Shown here: piece by piece, positions 1 through 10,944 of the stretch
How the letters are laid out: every line of letters starts with the position of its first letter
Position numbering within the stretch: the first letter of the stretch is position 1
Source of the DNA: Chlamydomonas sphaeroides
Lineage: Eukaryota; Chlorophyta; Chlorophyceae; Chlamydomonadales; Chlamydomonadaceae
Assembly: GCA_001662425.1 (NCBI GenBank)
Contig: BDDC01000783.1
Span: 1 to 44,124 of the forward strand
Reading direction: 5' to 3'
DNA length: 44,124 bases
Notes under the pieces: generated by a model
What the model was told of the DNA's origin: nothing
What the model saw: the letters and a program-made list of their open reading frames with translations, nothing else
Databases searched by the model: none
Made by a program: the position numbers and the translations under genes

Positions 1-65
1 CCAGCCCAGCCCAGCCCAGCCCAGCCCAGCCCAGCCCAGCCCAGCCCAGCCCAGCCCAGCCCAGC
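1..65. repeat. CCAGC pentanucleotide tandem repeat (about 13 copies)
   Basis: Thirteen near-perfect CCAGC units (GCTGG on the minus strand) run to the left edge and probably continue beyond it. They lie just downstream of the donor that closes the last visible exon of the minus-strand phosphatase-like gene, so they are intronic. No function is inferred. Confidence 0.95.
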
Positions 66-69
66 CCAC

Positions 70-1140
70 CTGCAGGTAGTACTCCCTGTCCGGCGCCGCG
101 CTGTACTCGCCCTCCACGACGGCCCTCAGGCTGGCCAGCACGCAGCTGTCCAGAGCCACCACCAGGTCGTAGCGGTCCAGGTCCGCCAGCTCGAAGGCCT
201 CGGGCGGGCGCGTAAAGTAGCGGGGCGGGATCTGGGGAGGCGGGAACGGGGCAGGCGGGAGTGGGGAAGAGGGGAGTGGGGAAGAGGGGAGAAAGCGGTG
301 GCGTGCATCGTTGGTCGCGGCGGGTCTGGCGGCATGGATGGGTGCGGGGCAGGCATGGCACCCGCGAGGCAGCTCCACCAGGCGACGACCTGGCAGGCAG
401 CCCCGTTGCACTGCAGGGGGACAGCGCGACACAGGGGCCCTGCACCTCCATGCCACGGAGGCGTGTCGTACCTCGAGGTTGGTGGCGCCTCGCATGAGGG
501 CGGTGAGCCTGGCGATGCCGTCGATGGAGTGCGGCCCGCCCACCTCCATGCCCGTGGTCCAGGGGCACAGCACGCGGCCGTAGCCGTTCCACTCGGCGCA
601 GCGCTCGAACAGGCCGGCGGCCAGGCGGGCGCGGACCGTGTCGGTGCGGTCGACCTGGAGGGACAGAGTAAGGGTGGGTGCTTGTGGGCGGGCAGGTGTC
701 GGGTTGGGAGGTGACGCTGGAGGTTGGCGGTGCGAAGGTGGACGCGCAGCGGGACTTACGAAGAGGACCTGCAAGTGATAGCGGCTCCAGGACACTGCAA
801 GGGGCAGCGATTGGCCGCATGCCGACCGTCGGTGTTGCCGTTGCGAGGGGAGGATGACCACACGCTAGCCGTGGCCAACGTGGGTTGTGAGGCCGGGCAG
901 GTGGAGGAGGTGTCACGTACCTGATGGCCATAGATGCGTCAAGCTGCTAGTTGACACTGCATCAGCATCGCTAGAAGGCGGCGCGGCTGAGGCGCGAATT
1001 GCGTGACGCCGGCCTGACGCCAGGCGACATGTCAGTCGCAGCCTTGGCTGTCCTCGCAACAGGAGCGCTGCACCTGGCGTGTGGTTGCGCGAGCTAAGCT
1101 GCTGCTGTTGGCAGCGGCCGAGGCCAGCAGACAATGCCAT
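70..1140 (-). CDS. Plastid-type low-molecular-weight tyrosine phosphatase-like protein, degenerate P-loop (partial)
   Basis: Four exons join in frame on the minus strand: 1140-921, 794-760, 654-472 and 231-70. The gene continues past the left edge after a donor at 69. Residues 1-73 look like a chloroplast transit peptide (MALSAGLG start, Arg/Ser/Ala-rich, almost no acidic residues early). The fold then follows the low-molecular-weight protein tyrosine phosphatase family: a first strand ending LQVLF (residues 81-85), the P-loop position VDRTDTVRARLA (86-97), and later DLDRYDLVVALD, which matches the family's segment before the second active-site loop. The family signature is V-C-x5-R-S. Here the Cys position is Asp87 and the Arg (Arg93) is kept, so phosphatase activity by the usual mechanism is not expected. 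The general-acid Asp loop near the C-terminus lies outside the window. The family assignment is inferred from this aligned pattern; the exon structure is seen directly. Confidence 0.72.
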
Positions 1141-2637
1141 GCCTCAGAACGCCAAGCAGGTGCCGTTGAGGAATGGCAACTGAGGAACAAAGCTAACTTT
1201 TGCAGTTAGAGTCGCGCGCAGCCAATTGCGGTGCCGGAAGCGCGCGTGGTGTGGGCTGTTGCTTCTTGTTCCGAGCTGAAGTTGACAGGCGCCAGCAAGT
1301 GCTGTGGGACATGTATGGCGCATGTGGTGGCGCTTTATGGCATGACTTGGTCGGGGCGCCGAGAAGCCCTCTTTCCAAAAATGCGATCGAGCGACCGCTC
1401 AGCTGCCCGGCCTGCGCGCGCATGCATCCCCAACGCGAACAGCTCGCCTTAATACATATACTGACCTGCGCTGGGCACGGGTTCCACGCTGTGCAAGCCC
1501 TAGCTTCGCGAACCAACCGGCGCTTGGGCCCTACGCCCAGGGAGCGCCCCGACTCACCCCTTGCTGAAATTTTGGGTGATGAGCGGGCAGGACCAGGAGG
1601 GCCCCAGCTCCCGTGCCAGCTGCCCTTGAGCAGGAGACCCGGCTCTCCTCTGGTCCCAGGTCCAGCTCCGGCGCGCCGGTGCCCACGCCGCACCATGACG
1701 GGTTCTGGAAGAACGCAATTAGCAGCAAGCAGTGCCGTACGGCGCAGCATGCAGGCCGCACCCCGTGCACAACCAGGCTGGGTGGCCGCCGCCAGTCGGC
1801 GGAGCCACCGTGTACCCCCGCGTACGACAGCACGGGAGGTACCTCCGCGTACGACAGCACGCTTGTACTCCTGTCCGTGAGGTCGGCGCCGCGCCTGGGC
1901 CGTGCGGCATGTGCGTCTCCGTCTTGCGCGTGTTACAGCGCTGCGAGGAGAGCGCAGCGCTTTGCCGTGAGCCACTGCTCCGTCAGCATTCGGCAGGAGG
2001 CCGGCACACCGGCTTTTATTCGGACCAGCACCGCACGCCTCTGCGGCCCTCTCACGGCCCTGCAGCACAGTACGGCCCATCCCTCCCGCGCCTCTCCAAG
2101 CGTCGCCAAAGTATCATGTAACCAAAGCATTGCCGTACTCGCTCACGTCCCTGCCTGTGATTGTGCAAATCCCAATGCCGCGTGCCCATGCGCCGATGAA
2201 ACACAACCCCTGCCGCAATCCCTTCGCCCGCCCGCCCACCCGCCGCCGCGCTGTCGGCGGCCCTGCTCTCTCAACTGCCCGCGCGGCAGCCACCGTCCGC
2301 TCGCCACGAACCCAACTAAAACCGTCGCCCTCCCCGTGACTCGCCACAACCTGCACTGCCACCCTCTCCCTCCCCATCGTGGGCCAGCGCGCGGCCCGCA
2401 CGGGCCTCCCTCCCTGCCGGACCAGCGGGCGCCCCAGTGGCTCGGGCACCGCCCGCAGCCAAGATCCTTATTGCCGTCGACACCAGATGGCCCTCGTTGT
2501 CTTTGATACCAAATCCTTTGTGTCGTTAAGATGTGCCAAGCTCCAACCGCATGTCATGCCAAGATGTGCGTGTCCAGGCAGCCCGCGGGGCGCCCTGCCT
2601 CACTGCCTCCCCCCTTCTACTGTAGAACCAGCGTGCC
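1141..2637. other. Non-coding interval: 5' flank of the phosphatase-like gene and 3' flank of the fibrillin gene
   Basis: Open frames here have no recognisable domains and no exon-like codon pattern. About 1915-2637 is C/A-rich on the plus strand, hence G/T-rich on the sense strand of the fibrillin gene, which fits its 3' UTR. About 1141-1915 would hold the upstream region of the phosphatase-like gene. A 17-base direct repeat (CCGCGTACGACAGCACG) occurs twice near 1818-1863, spaced 29 bases apart. No TATA box was recognised. Confidence 0.6.
1933..1937 (-). terminator. Candidate TGTAA poly(A) signal of the fibrillin gene
   Basis: TTACA on the plus strand reads TGTAA on the minus strand, about 700 bases after the fibrillin stop. 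TGTAA is the usual polyadenylation signal in Chlamydomonas and relatives. The motif is short, so it could be chance; its position at the end of the sense-strand G/T-rich stretch supports it. Confidence 0.4.
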
Positions 2638-5600
2638 TCACTGCCTCCCCGCCTCACGGGCGTTGTCGCCGTCGCCCGGGTGGATGCCCACGTCCTGCGG
2701 CCCGGAAAGTGGGAGGGTGTGTTGAAGTGTCAAGAAGAACAGAACCCCGCACGCGGCACAGCACGCCAGCTGGCCTATGTTGGGTTCGGGGCACCCATCC
2801 CCTCGCAACTCCGTCTCCCAACCACCCCTCCCTGCCCACACGCCCCATCCCTGCCCGTCCCCTGGCACCTCACGCTGGCACCTCCTCGACCCGCTCCCCC
2901 TTCCATCCCCTTTCCATCCCTCGCATCTGCATCTGCATCTTCCAGCCACCCAGCGCCCCCTCCCCACCCCACCCCACCGCCCACCCATCCCTCCCTCACC
3001 TTGAGCATGATAAAGAGGCGCCCCTCGTCGTCGCGGCTAATGCGCAGGCTGTCGTCCAGGTAGGTGGTCAGCATCCACAGCACCGCAGGGGGCGAGGAGG
3101 CGGGCGGCGACATCTGGGGCGCCACGGCGCGGTCCACGAAGCCCTGCGCCGCCTGGGGTAGGGCAAGAAAGGAGATCGAGGGAGGGCAGGGAGGCAAGGC
3201 GCGCGAGAGCGGAGGCCGCAAACCTGCTGCGGAGCCTGCTGTGCCCGCCCGCTGCGCTTGGCCAGGGGGTGCTGGCGCCAGAGGCCGGGGCCACGGCCTG
3301 TCGGGTGCCGTACTGCTGCCATCCCTTTGCTCCTCCTTCCCTCCCCCCTCCGCCCCGACCGCACCTCAAGCCCATTGTTGAGCGGCTCAACCAGCCTCCT
3401 CAGCGGGCTCAGGTCCAGCGTGGCCCCCAGCACGGTGATGGAGTCAGGGATCTGGGAGAGGGGGAGGGCGAGGGGGCGAGGGAGGGGAGGGACGTATGCG
3501 ACAGGGTTGGGGCTGGAGGTCCGCTCGTCCCCCAGGGCCCTCCTCCAAGGCCAGCGACGCCCCCTGCGCCTCTCTGTGCCCCGGCCCTCCACCTCGTGCC
3601 TCCCGCCCTGTGCCCCCCGCGCGGCTCACCTCGAGCGCCGCCAGCAGCTGCGGGGTGGAGACGTAGGTGTCCAACCCCACTCGCGTCAGCCGGACCTTGA
3701 ACTGGCGCGGCGAGCGGACCTCCAGCCCCGCCTCGGCGCGCAGCGACACGGGCATGGGCACGGCCAGGTCGATCTGCGGGGCCGAGAGGAAGGCATGATC
3801 GCAACGGGGAGCGGGGCCTGAGGGGCCGAGGCAAGGCACACCAAGGCGCACCAGCCCATGCATCTCTGCTGCCCACACGGTCGGACCCCAGCCCCTAACC
3901 CCCCCTGTTCCCTGCGTCAACCGCTTCCGCTACACGCCTTCTCCACCCCGGCGCCCCCTCTGACCTTCATCTTCCCGGACTTCATACTCGCTTCCCTCCC
4001 CTTCCGCCCCCCTGCTCCCTCCCTGCTCACCCCCCTGCTTCCCCCTGCTTCCCCCCCTGCTTCCCCCCCTCTTCCCCGCCCACCTTGTTGGTGGCGGTGA
4101 GGCTGACGGCGTCCACGCTCTGGTACACGTCGCCCACCTCCACCAGCGGCAGGTTCTCCAGGGCCCCCAGCAGCATCACCGTCACCACGTTGCTCGTGTA
4201 CACCAGCTTCCAGCGGCCACCCAGCGCAGACACGGCCTGTGGGGTGGGGTGGCGGGCGGCAGGCGGCAGCGCGGCGGAAGGCAGGTTGAGGAAAGACGCG
4301 GTGCAGGGACCAGCGGGCAGGCGGCAGGCGGTGCTGGTCGCCCCGAGCAGCACACCAGGCAACACGGCCGCCACGGCCGCCCCACTCAACCACGTCAGGC
4401 CACCCAAACCCGCATGCTCACGTCCGTGGGCGTGTTGTTGGGGTTGCGCGCCTCCAGCGCCGTGACCGCCTCGTCGATCGCCGTGCGGACCTCGGCGCTG
4501 GCCGACACGCCCCGTGACGTGCCGTACACCAGATCCAGCAGCCGTGACCGCAGGTCCGACAACGTCACGGGCACCGGCGCGGCCTCTGCCTCGGCCGCCG
4601 CCCCAGCTTGCTCCAGCGGCGGCAGCGCGGCCTCCGCCTCCGCCGCCAGTCTGGGCTCGGCCTCCGCCAGCGCCAAGGCGTCGTCCTCCGGGGCCGGCGG
4701 CGGCGGCGGCGGCGGCGGCATGAGGATGCCGAAAGGGGCCGGGGCGGCCGGCAGCGCCGCAGGCGGCGGCGGCATCAGCGGCAGCGCCGCCGGGGCGGGC
4801 GAGGCTGCGAAGGTGCGGTTGAGGGCACTGATGAACGCCGCCGGCACGGGGCGTGCGGCGTCGGAGGCGGAGCCAAGCTCCTCGTTGTCGCTGCCACTGT
4901 CGGCGGTGGCGCAGAGCGCCTCCGTCGGCACTGCCGGCGCCGCCGGCGCGGCGTCGGCCTGCAGCGCCGCGGTGACGTCGGCGCGCTGCTGCTCCTGTGG
5001 ACGGCAACAGGCAAAGGCGTCGGCATCGCGCTGCTCGTGCAGCAGCGCGGCGCCCGCGGCCAGCGAGCACCACCGCCGGCAGCGGCCAGTGCGCGAGGAT
5101 CACGGACACCGATGGACAGCGGGCCCCCGACCCCAAAACACACACGCCTCCCTCCCTCCTTCCCTCCTTCGTTCCCTGCTCCCCCCCCACCTGCTCCAGC
5201 AGCTTGTTGATTACGCGGATGCGGTCCAGCAGCGCGTCACTCATGGCGCCGTCGCGAAGGCCCAGCGGACCCGCCAGCGCCTCCAGCGCCTGCGAGGGGC
5301 AGCGGCACGCAGCGGGGCAGCCCCCGGGGGCAAGTCAGTGTTGCTGGGTCGGCTGGTGAGCTGGCCGCTGGCGGGGGTGGTTAAATCGTTGGGTACAGGG
5401 CACAGCTGAGGGCCTGCTGCAGCCGCCGCGCAGGCCTACCTCAGTCAGCGGCACCGGCAGGGAGCCGAGGTCCATGGGAGCGACCGACGGCGCCGCCGCT
5501 GCCGCGGCAGCGGCCGGCGCTCCGACAACGGCCGCCGCCACGCCCGCCATGGCCATCGCCCGCAGCGGCTCCGGCTCTGGCGTCGACGCCGGCTCCGGCG

Positions 5601-8600
5601 CCGGCGCACCGGCGACGTCCACGGCCGGCACCGGTGGCAGGTTGAGTACCAGGTTGGCGGTGGTGGAGCTGTCGGTCGCCGCCGCCGCCACGGCCGCCGC
5701 CAGCGGCGTTGCCGCGCCGGCGACCCCGAGCGGGCCTGCGCCCGGCGGCGTCGGCGGCAGCAGGCCGCTATCGCTGCCAGAGCCGCCACCTCTAGGCGCA
5801 TCGGCGTCGCCATCCTTTGGCTGCTCCGCTGCCTTTGTCGCCGCTGCCACAGGCGCCGGTAGCACCTCCGCCTCGGGCGTCGGGAGCGCTTCTGCCGTGG
5901 ACGCCGCCTCCACCTCGGGCGTTGGGAGCGCCGGCGCCTCCACCGCCTCAATCTCCGCCACAGGTGTCGGCAGCGCCACCGCCACCTCCGCCTCCGCCAC
6001 GGGAGTCGGCAGCGCCTCTGCTGCAGGCGTTGGCAGCGTTGGCGGCAGAGGCGCCCGCAACGCCTCCGCCAAGAGCGAAGGCAGCATCTCGGCCAAGAGA
6101 GACCGCAGCGAGTCCGCCACAGGCTTGGGCAGGGCCTCCACCACATGCGTCGGCGTCGAGGCAGTCTCCGCCTCCGCCTCCGCCAGCGGTGCCGGGACAG
6201 CCTCCGCCTCCGCCAGCGGCGCAGGGACAGCCTCCGCTTCCGCCACGGGCGTCCGCAGCGCCTCCACCTCCGTCTCCGTCACACCCACCTGCGCCGAAGG
6301 CGCCGGCAGCGCCTCCGCCTCCACCACAGGCGTCGGGAGCGCTTCGGCCTCCACATCCACCGTGCCCGCCGCCTGCACCTCGACCGCCTCCACCGTCACC
6401 GTCGCCGCCGCCTCAGCCTCCGCCACCACGGCCTCCGCCTCCGCCAGCAGGACCGTCATCGCGCCGTCACCCAGCGCCACGTTGTCCGCCGACGCCAGCA
6501 CTGGCGGCAGGCCACCGTCGCCCTGGCCCTCGTCCTCGCTAACCACTGACGGCACGACAACTGGCGCGGCGGCGCCGCCGCCGCTGGCCTCCACCTGCAC
6601 GACCGCTGCCTCAGCGCCGCCGGCCTCCGTCACCGCAATGCCTCCATCAGGTTGGTCCGCGACCTTTGCCTCCGCGGCGGCCGCCGCAGCGATGGCCTCG
6701 AGCTCCGGCGACGGCGCCTCGGCTTCCGATACCACCAGCTCTCGCTCCGCCGCCAGTGGTGTGGCCTCAGCCTCCGCGGCGGCCGCTGTGGCGATAGCCT
6801 CAAGCTCCGGCGACGGCGCCTCGGCTTCCGATACCACCAGCTCTTGTTCCGCCTCCTGCGGCGGGGCCTCAGCCTCCGCGGCGGCCGCCGCAGCGATGGC
6901 CTCGAGCTCCGGCGACGGCGCCTCGGCTTCCGACACCACCAGCTCTTGCTCCTCCGCCAGTGGCGGGGCCTCGGCCTCCGCTGCAGTCGCCGTGGCGATG
7001 GCCTCGAGCTCCGGCGATGGCGCCTCAGCTTCCGACACCACCAGCTCTTGCTCTGCCGACGCCACTGGCTCTTCGGTGGCGGTCTCCTCGACGGCAGGGA
7101 CCTCCACCTCCGCCAGCCCTCCCGTCACCTCCGGCGGCGTGGCCACGGCCGCCGCGGCGCCCGCCGCAGCGATGGCCTCGAACTCCGGCGACGGCGCCTC
7201 GGCTTCGGACACCACCACATCTTGCTCTGCCAACGCCGACGCCACTGACTCAGCGGCGGTCGTCTCCTTGACGTCAGGGTTCACCTCCGGCAGCCCTCCC
7301 GTAACCCCCAGCGGCGCGGCCTCGGCCTTCGGCAGCGCCACATGCTCCTCTTCCGCCACCAGCGCCGCCTCGGCCTCCGTCTCCTTGTCCGCTGATGGCG
7401 CGGCCTCGGTGGCAGGTGCCTCTGCCGCCAGCGCCTCTGGCTCCAGCAGCGATAGCGGCTCCTCTGCCGCGGCGTCATCGTCGTCCTCCGTCGCCGCCAG
7501 CGCCGCCTCCGCGGCGACGCCGACGCCCATCACGGCGACAGCGCCGCCACTGACCGCCGCTGCCACGCGCTCCGCAATGCCGACGGCCTCCTCTTTCGCG
7601 GCCTCCGTCGCCGCCACCTCGACGGCCTGGCTCACCGCCGCCGCTGCGGTGTCCGCGATACCGGCGGCGGTGCTGTTCGCCGCCGCAGCGGCTGCATTGG
7701 TTATGGCTACCATTGGGTCGCCGCCGTCACCGCGCTCCTCAAACTCCGCCGAGGCCTTGGTCGCGGCATCGACGGCGGCGTCGGCGACGGCGTGGGCTGC
7801 CTTGGTGGCTGCGCGCGTTGCTGCCCTGGCGGCGGCGTCAGCCACGGCGGTGCTGACTCTGGCGGCGGCGATGGCGGCGGCATCGGCGACGATGGACGCC
7901 AGGCTGGTGGAGGCCTCCGTCAGGAGGGATGACACTACGGGCACAGCCGCCGCGGCTGTGGCGGCAGCGGCCGGATTAGCCAGAGATTCCGTCTCGGCCT
8001 CCGCCGCTGCAGCGGCCGGCGCCTCTGCCTCTGCTATAACCACGGCCGGCGCCTCCTCCTCCGCCACGGCAGCGGCCGGCGCCTCCGCCTCCGCCTCGGC
8101 CTCCATAACAGCAGTGGCCTCCACCTCCGTTACGGCAGCGGCCGGCGCCTCCGCCGCTGACTCCGCCACGGCAGCGGCCGGCGCCTCCGCCCCGGCTTCC
8201 TCCAGGGCAGCGGTAGGCGCCTCCGCCTCGGCCACGGCAGCAGCAGGCACCTTCGCCTCCGCTACGGCAGCCTCCGCCTCCGCCACGGCAGCGGCTGGCG
8301 CCTCCACCTCCGCCACGGCAGCGGCTGGCGTCTCCGCCTCCGCCACGGCAGTCTCCGCTTCCGCCACGGCAGTCTCCGCCTCCGCCACGGCAGCGGCTGG
8401 CGCCTCCACCTCCGCCACGGCAGTCTCCGCCTCCGCCACGGCAGCGGCTGGCGTCTCCGCCTCGGCCACGGCGGCGGCCGGGGCCTCCGCCTCCGCCACG
8501 GCAGCCTCCGCCACGGTCACACCAGCGGCTGGCGCCTCCGCCTCCGCCACGGCAGCGGCTGGCGTCTCCGCCTCCGCCACGGCAGTCTCCGCCTCCGCCA

Positions 8601-10944
8601 CGGCAGCGGCTGGCGTCTCCGCCTCCGCCACGGCAGCGGCTGGCGTCTCCGCCTCCACCACGGCAGTCTCCGCCTCCGCCACGGCAGCGGCTGGCGTCTC
8701 CGCCTCGGCCACGGCAGCGGCCGGAGCCTCCGCCTCTGCCACGGCAGCCTGCGCCACGGTCACACCAGCGGCTGGCGCCTCCGCCTCCGCCACGGCAGCG
8801 CCCGGAGCCTCCGCCGCCGCCACGGCAGCGGCTGACGCCTCCGCCTCCGCAAGGATAGCGGCCGGGGCCTCCGCCTCCACCACGGTAGCGGCTGGCGCCT
8901 CCGCCTCCGCCACGGCAGTGGCTGGAGCCTCCGCCTCCGCCACGGCAGCGGCCGGCGCGACAGCCTCCGCCACGGCAGCGGCCTCCGCCTCCGCCTCCGC
9001 CACGGCAGCGGCTGTTGCCTCCTCTACCGCGACGGCAGCGGCCGTAGCCTCCGCCTCCGCCCCGGCAGCGGCCTCCACCTCCGCCACGGCAGCGGCCAGC
9101 GCGACCGCCTCCGCCACGGCAGCGGTCGGAGCCTCCGCCTCCGCCTCGGCAGCGACCGGCGCCTCAATTGCTGCGGTAGCCTCCGCAGCTACTGTCACCC
9201 CAGCTACGGCCAGCGCAACAGCTGCCGCTGATAGCTTGGGCTCCGTCGGCTCCGCCATAGCCTCCGCCGGAGCAGCCTCCGCCAGTTGCTCAGCCACCAC
9301 AGCAGCCGACGGCGCGGCGGGTGCCTCCGCCGCCACCGCCACCGCCTCGACCAACGGCGGCGCAACCGACTCCTCAGCCGGCGCCTGCACATCAGGTGAC
9401 GGCGCCTCGTCAGGTTTGGGCTCGGCGGCCCTCGCGGCCGCCGGCACGGCCACTGCGGCCACCGCAGCTGCTGCGACCATCGAGGCCGCCACGGCTGGCG
9501 CAACGCTGCCGTTGCCGCCGCCCGCTGGCGCTGCCGAGGCTTCCGCCACCGTTGGCGCCACGGGCGCGTCCTGCGGCGGCGGTGGCGCCACCGGCGCGCT
9601 TACGGCCGCCGGCACTTTCACGGCCACCGGCGCCGCGGCAGCGTCGGCGGGCTTGGTGCCACCACGAAGCATGAACGCGGCGACGGCGGCCGCGGTGACG
9701 GCGCCGGCGCTCGCGCCAACGAGTATGGCGCTGCTGCCGCCAGAGCCCTCGGCCGCCTTGGCCTCTGCCACCGCGGCGGCTGCGGCGCTGCGCGCGGCCG
9801 CCACCGCCGCCGTCACCTTCTCCTGCGCGGCCTTGGCCGCCGTCACGCCGCTGACGGCACGGTCCGCGGCCGCCTCAACCGCGTCGCGGGCCGTCGCCGT
9901 CGACGCCGCCGCCTTGACGGCGGCGGAGCGCGCGTTCTTGGCGGCCTCCACCGCCCGCAGAGCCGCCGCCAGGTCGCCAGTCTCAGCCTGCCTGACGGCG
10001 GCAGCGGCCTTGGAGGCGTCCGCGTCAGCGGCGGCAGCCGCCGCCTCTGCCGACGCAAGCGCCTTGGCCGCCGCCGCCCGCGCCGCGGCGGCGCCGTTGG
10101 ACGCCTGCACGGCGTCTTCCGCCGCATCCTCCGCCAGGTCCATCGCCCGCTCCGCGTCATCGTCGCTCGACACGGCAGCCTGCGCCGCCAGCGCCTTGGC
10201 CGCGACGGCGCTCTTGGCCGCTTTTGCTGCGCCCGCCTCGGCGTCCGCGGCCACGGCAGCCGCGTCCGCCGCCGCCGCCGCCGCCCTGGCGTCGGCCTTG
10301 CGCGCGTCCCGCACGGCCTCCTCCGCCGCCTCCGCTGCGGCGTCGGCGCCGTCTTGCGCCGCCAGAGCCTCCTTGACGGCGGCGGCCTGGGTCTTGCCGG
10401 ACAGTACGGCCGCTGCCTCGTTGGCGGCGCGTCGTGCCTCGTCGGACTCGGGCGCTGCCTGGACCAGCCGGTCGGCGGCCTTGAGCGCGGCCTCAATACG
10501 GGCCCTACCGGCGGCGATGTCCGCCTCAGTGGCAGTCACCGAGGGCGCGGAGGCCAGGCCGGAGTAGAGCTCGCTGGGCCGGGGGGTGGTGGCATGACCA
10601 GCGGTGGGCGTGGCGGTGGAGGAGTAGAAGGGCAGGGCGGCCGCCGCGGCAGCGGGGGTGACGTTGGCGGCGGTGATGGCTGCGGCGGCCACCATGGCGA
10701 TGGCGGCCTGCGAAGTCTGCGGGAGGAAGGATGGTTGGGCGACGGCTGTGGGCGTGAGGGGCGGCTTGAGGGGCAGCCGCCGGCGGGCCTCACCCCTACT
10801 GCACACGCTGCCTGCCCTGCCCCAAGAGATAGCTTGTGGCGAGAGTGTTGGCCACTGTTGTTGTTCTAAAGCGCGTGCTCAAGTGCTGGCTGCTATGTAG
10901 GGGGCTCGCACCTTGGGCGCCGCTGCCGCGAACGCACTCGCCAT
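2638..10944 (-). CDS. Giant plastid-lipid-associated protein (fibrillin/PAP family) with a 1,760-residue Ala-rich extension
   Basis: Nine exons join in frame: 10944-10912, 10716-5440, 5289-5191, 4994-4422, 4236-4084, 3773-3630, 3451-3365, 3152-3000 and 2694-2638 (about 2,191 residues). The start MASAFAAAAPK was chosen because its donor GTGCGAG joins the next exon in frame 0. Exon 2 encodes a long Ala/Lys/Asp helical, coiled-coil-like region, a hydrophobic segment near residues 340-362 (ILVGASAGAVTAAAVAAFML), then Ala/Glu/Pro repeats. The C-terminal 250 residues are a fibrillin domain: LLDLVYGTSRG, LGGRWKLVYTSN, VEVGDVYQSVDAV and finally TTYLDDSLRISRDDEGRLF, the family's conserved end. Fibrillins bind lipids at plastoglobules, thylakoids and, in Chlamydomonas, eyespot globules. 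Typical members have 250-450 residues, so the extension is exceptional. A plastid location is inferred from the family; the leader is short and atypical. The amphipathic Ala-rich part could coat a lipid surface, but this is speculation. Confidence 0.88.
6665..7225 (-). repeat. 102-base coding repeat (34-residue units) in the fibrillin extension
   Basis: The segment encoding ELVVSEAEAPSPELEAIA recurs at an exact 102-base spacing (landmarks at 6691, 6793, 6895 and 6997), with a further, less regular copy near 7171. The units are in frame and are separated by Ala/Glu-rich linkers. The near-identity at DNA level suggests recent unequal exchange or slippage. Confidence 0.9.
8040..9140 (-). repeat. 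Coding minisatellite of 18- and 30-base units (AVAEAEAPAA-type)
   Basis: Units resembling GCCTCCGCCACGGCAGCGGC on the plus strand repeat throughout, encoding alternating Ala/Glu with Pro or Thr (AEAEAPAAAVAEAE, AETAVAEAE). A higher-order duplication with a period of about 243 bases is marked by CACGGTCACACCAGCGGCTG near 8513 and 8756. All units keep the reading frame. Confidence 0.92.

Noticed and set aside
5474..10567. A 1,697-codon open frame on the plus strand, antisense to the fibrillin gene
   Set aside because: It is a shadow of Ala/Glu codons in very GC-rich repeats: the minus-strand frame joins a fibrillin domain through in-phase splice sites, while the plus frame yields only Ala/Ser low complexity.
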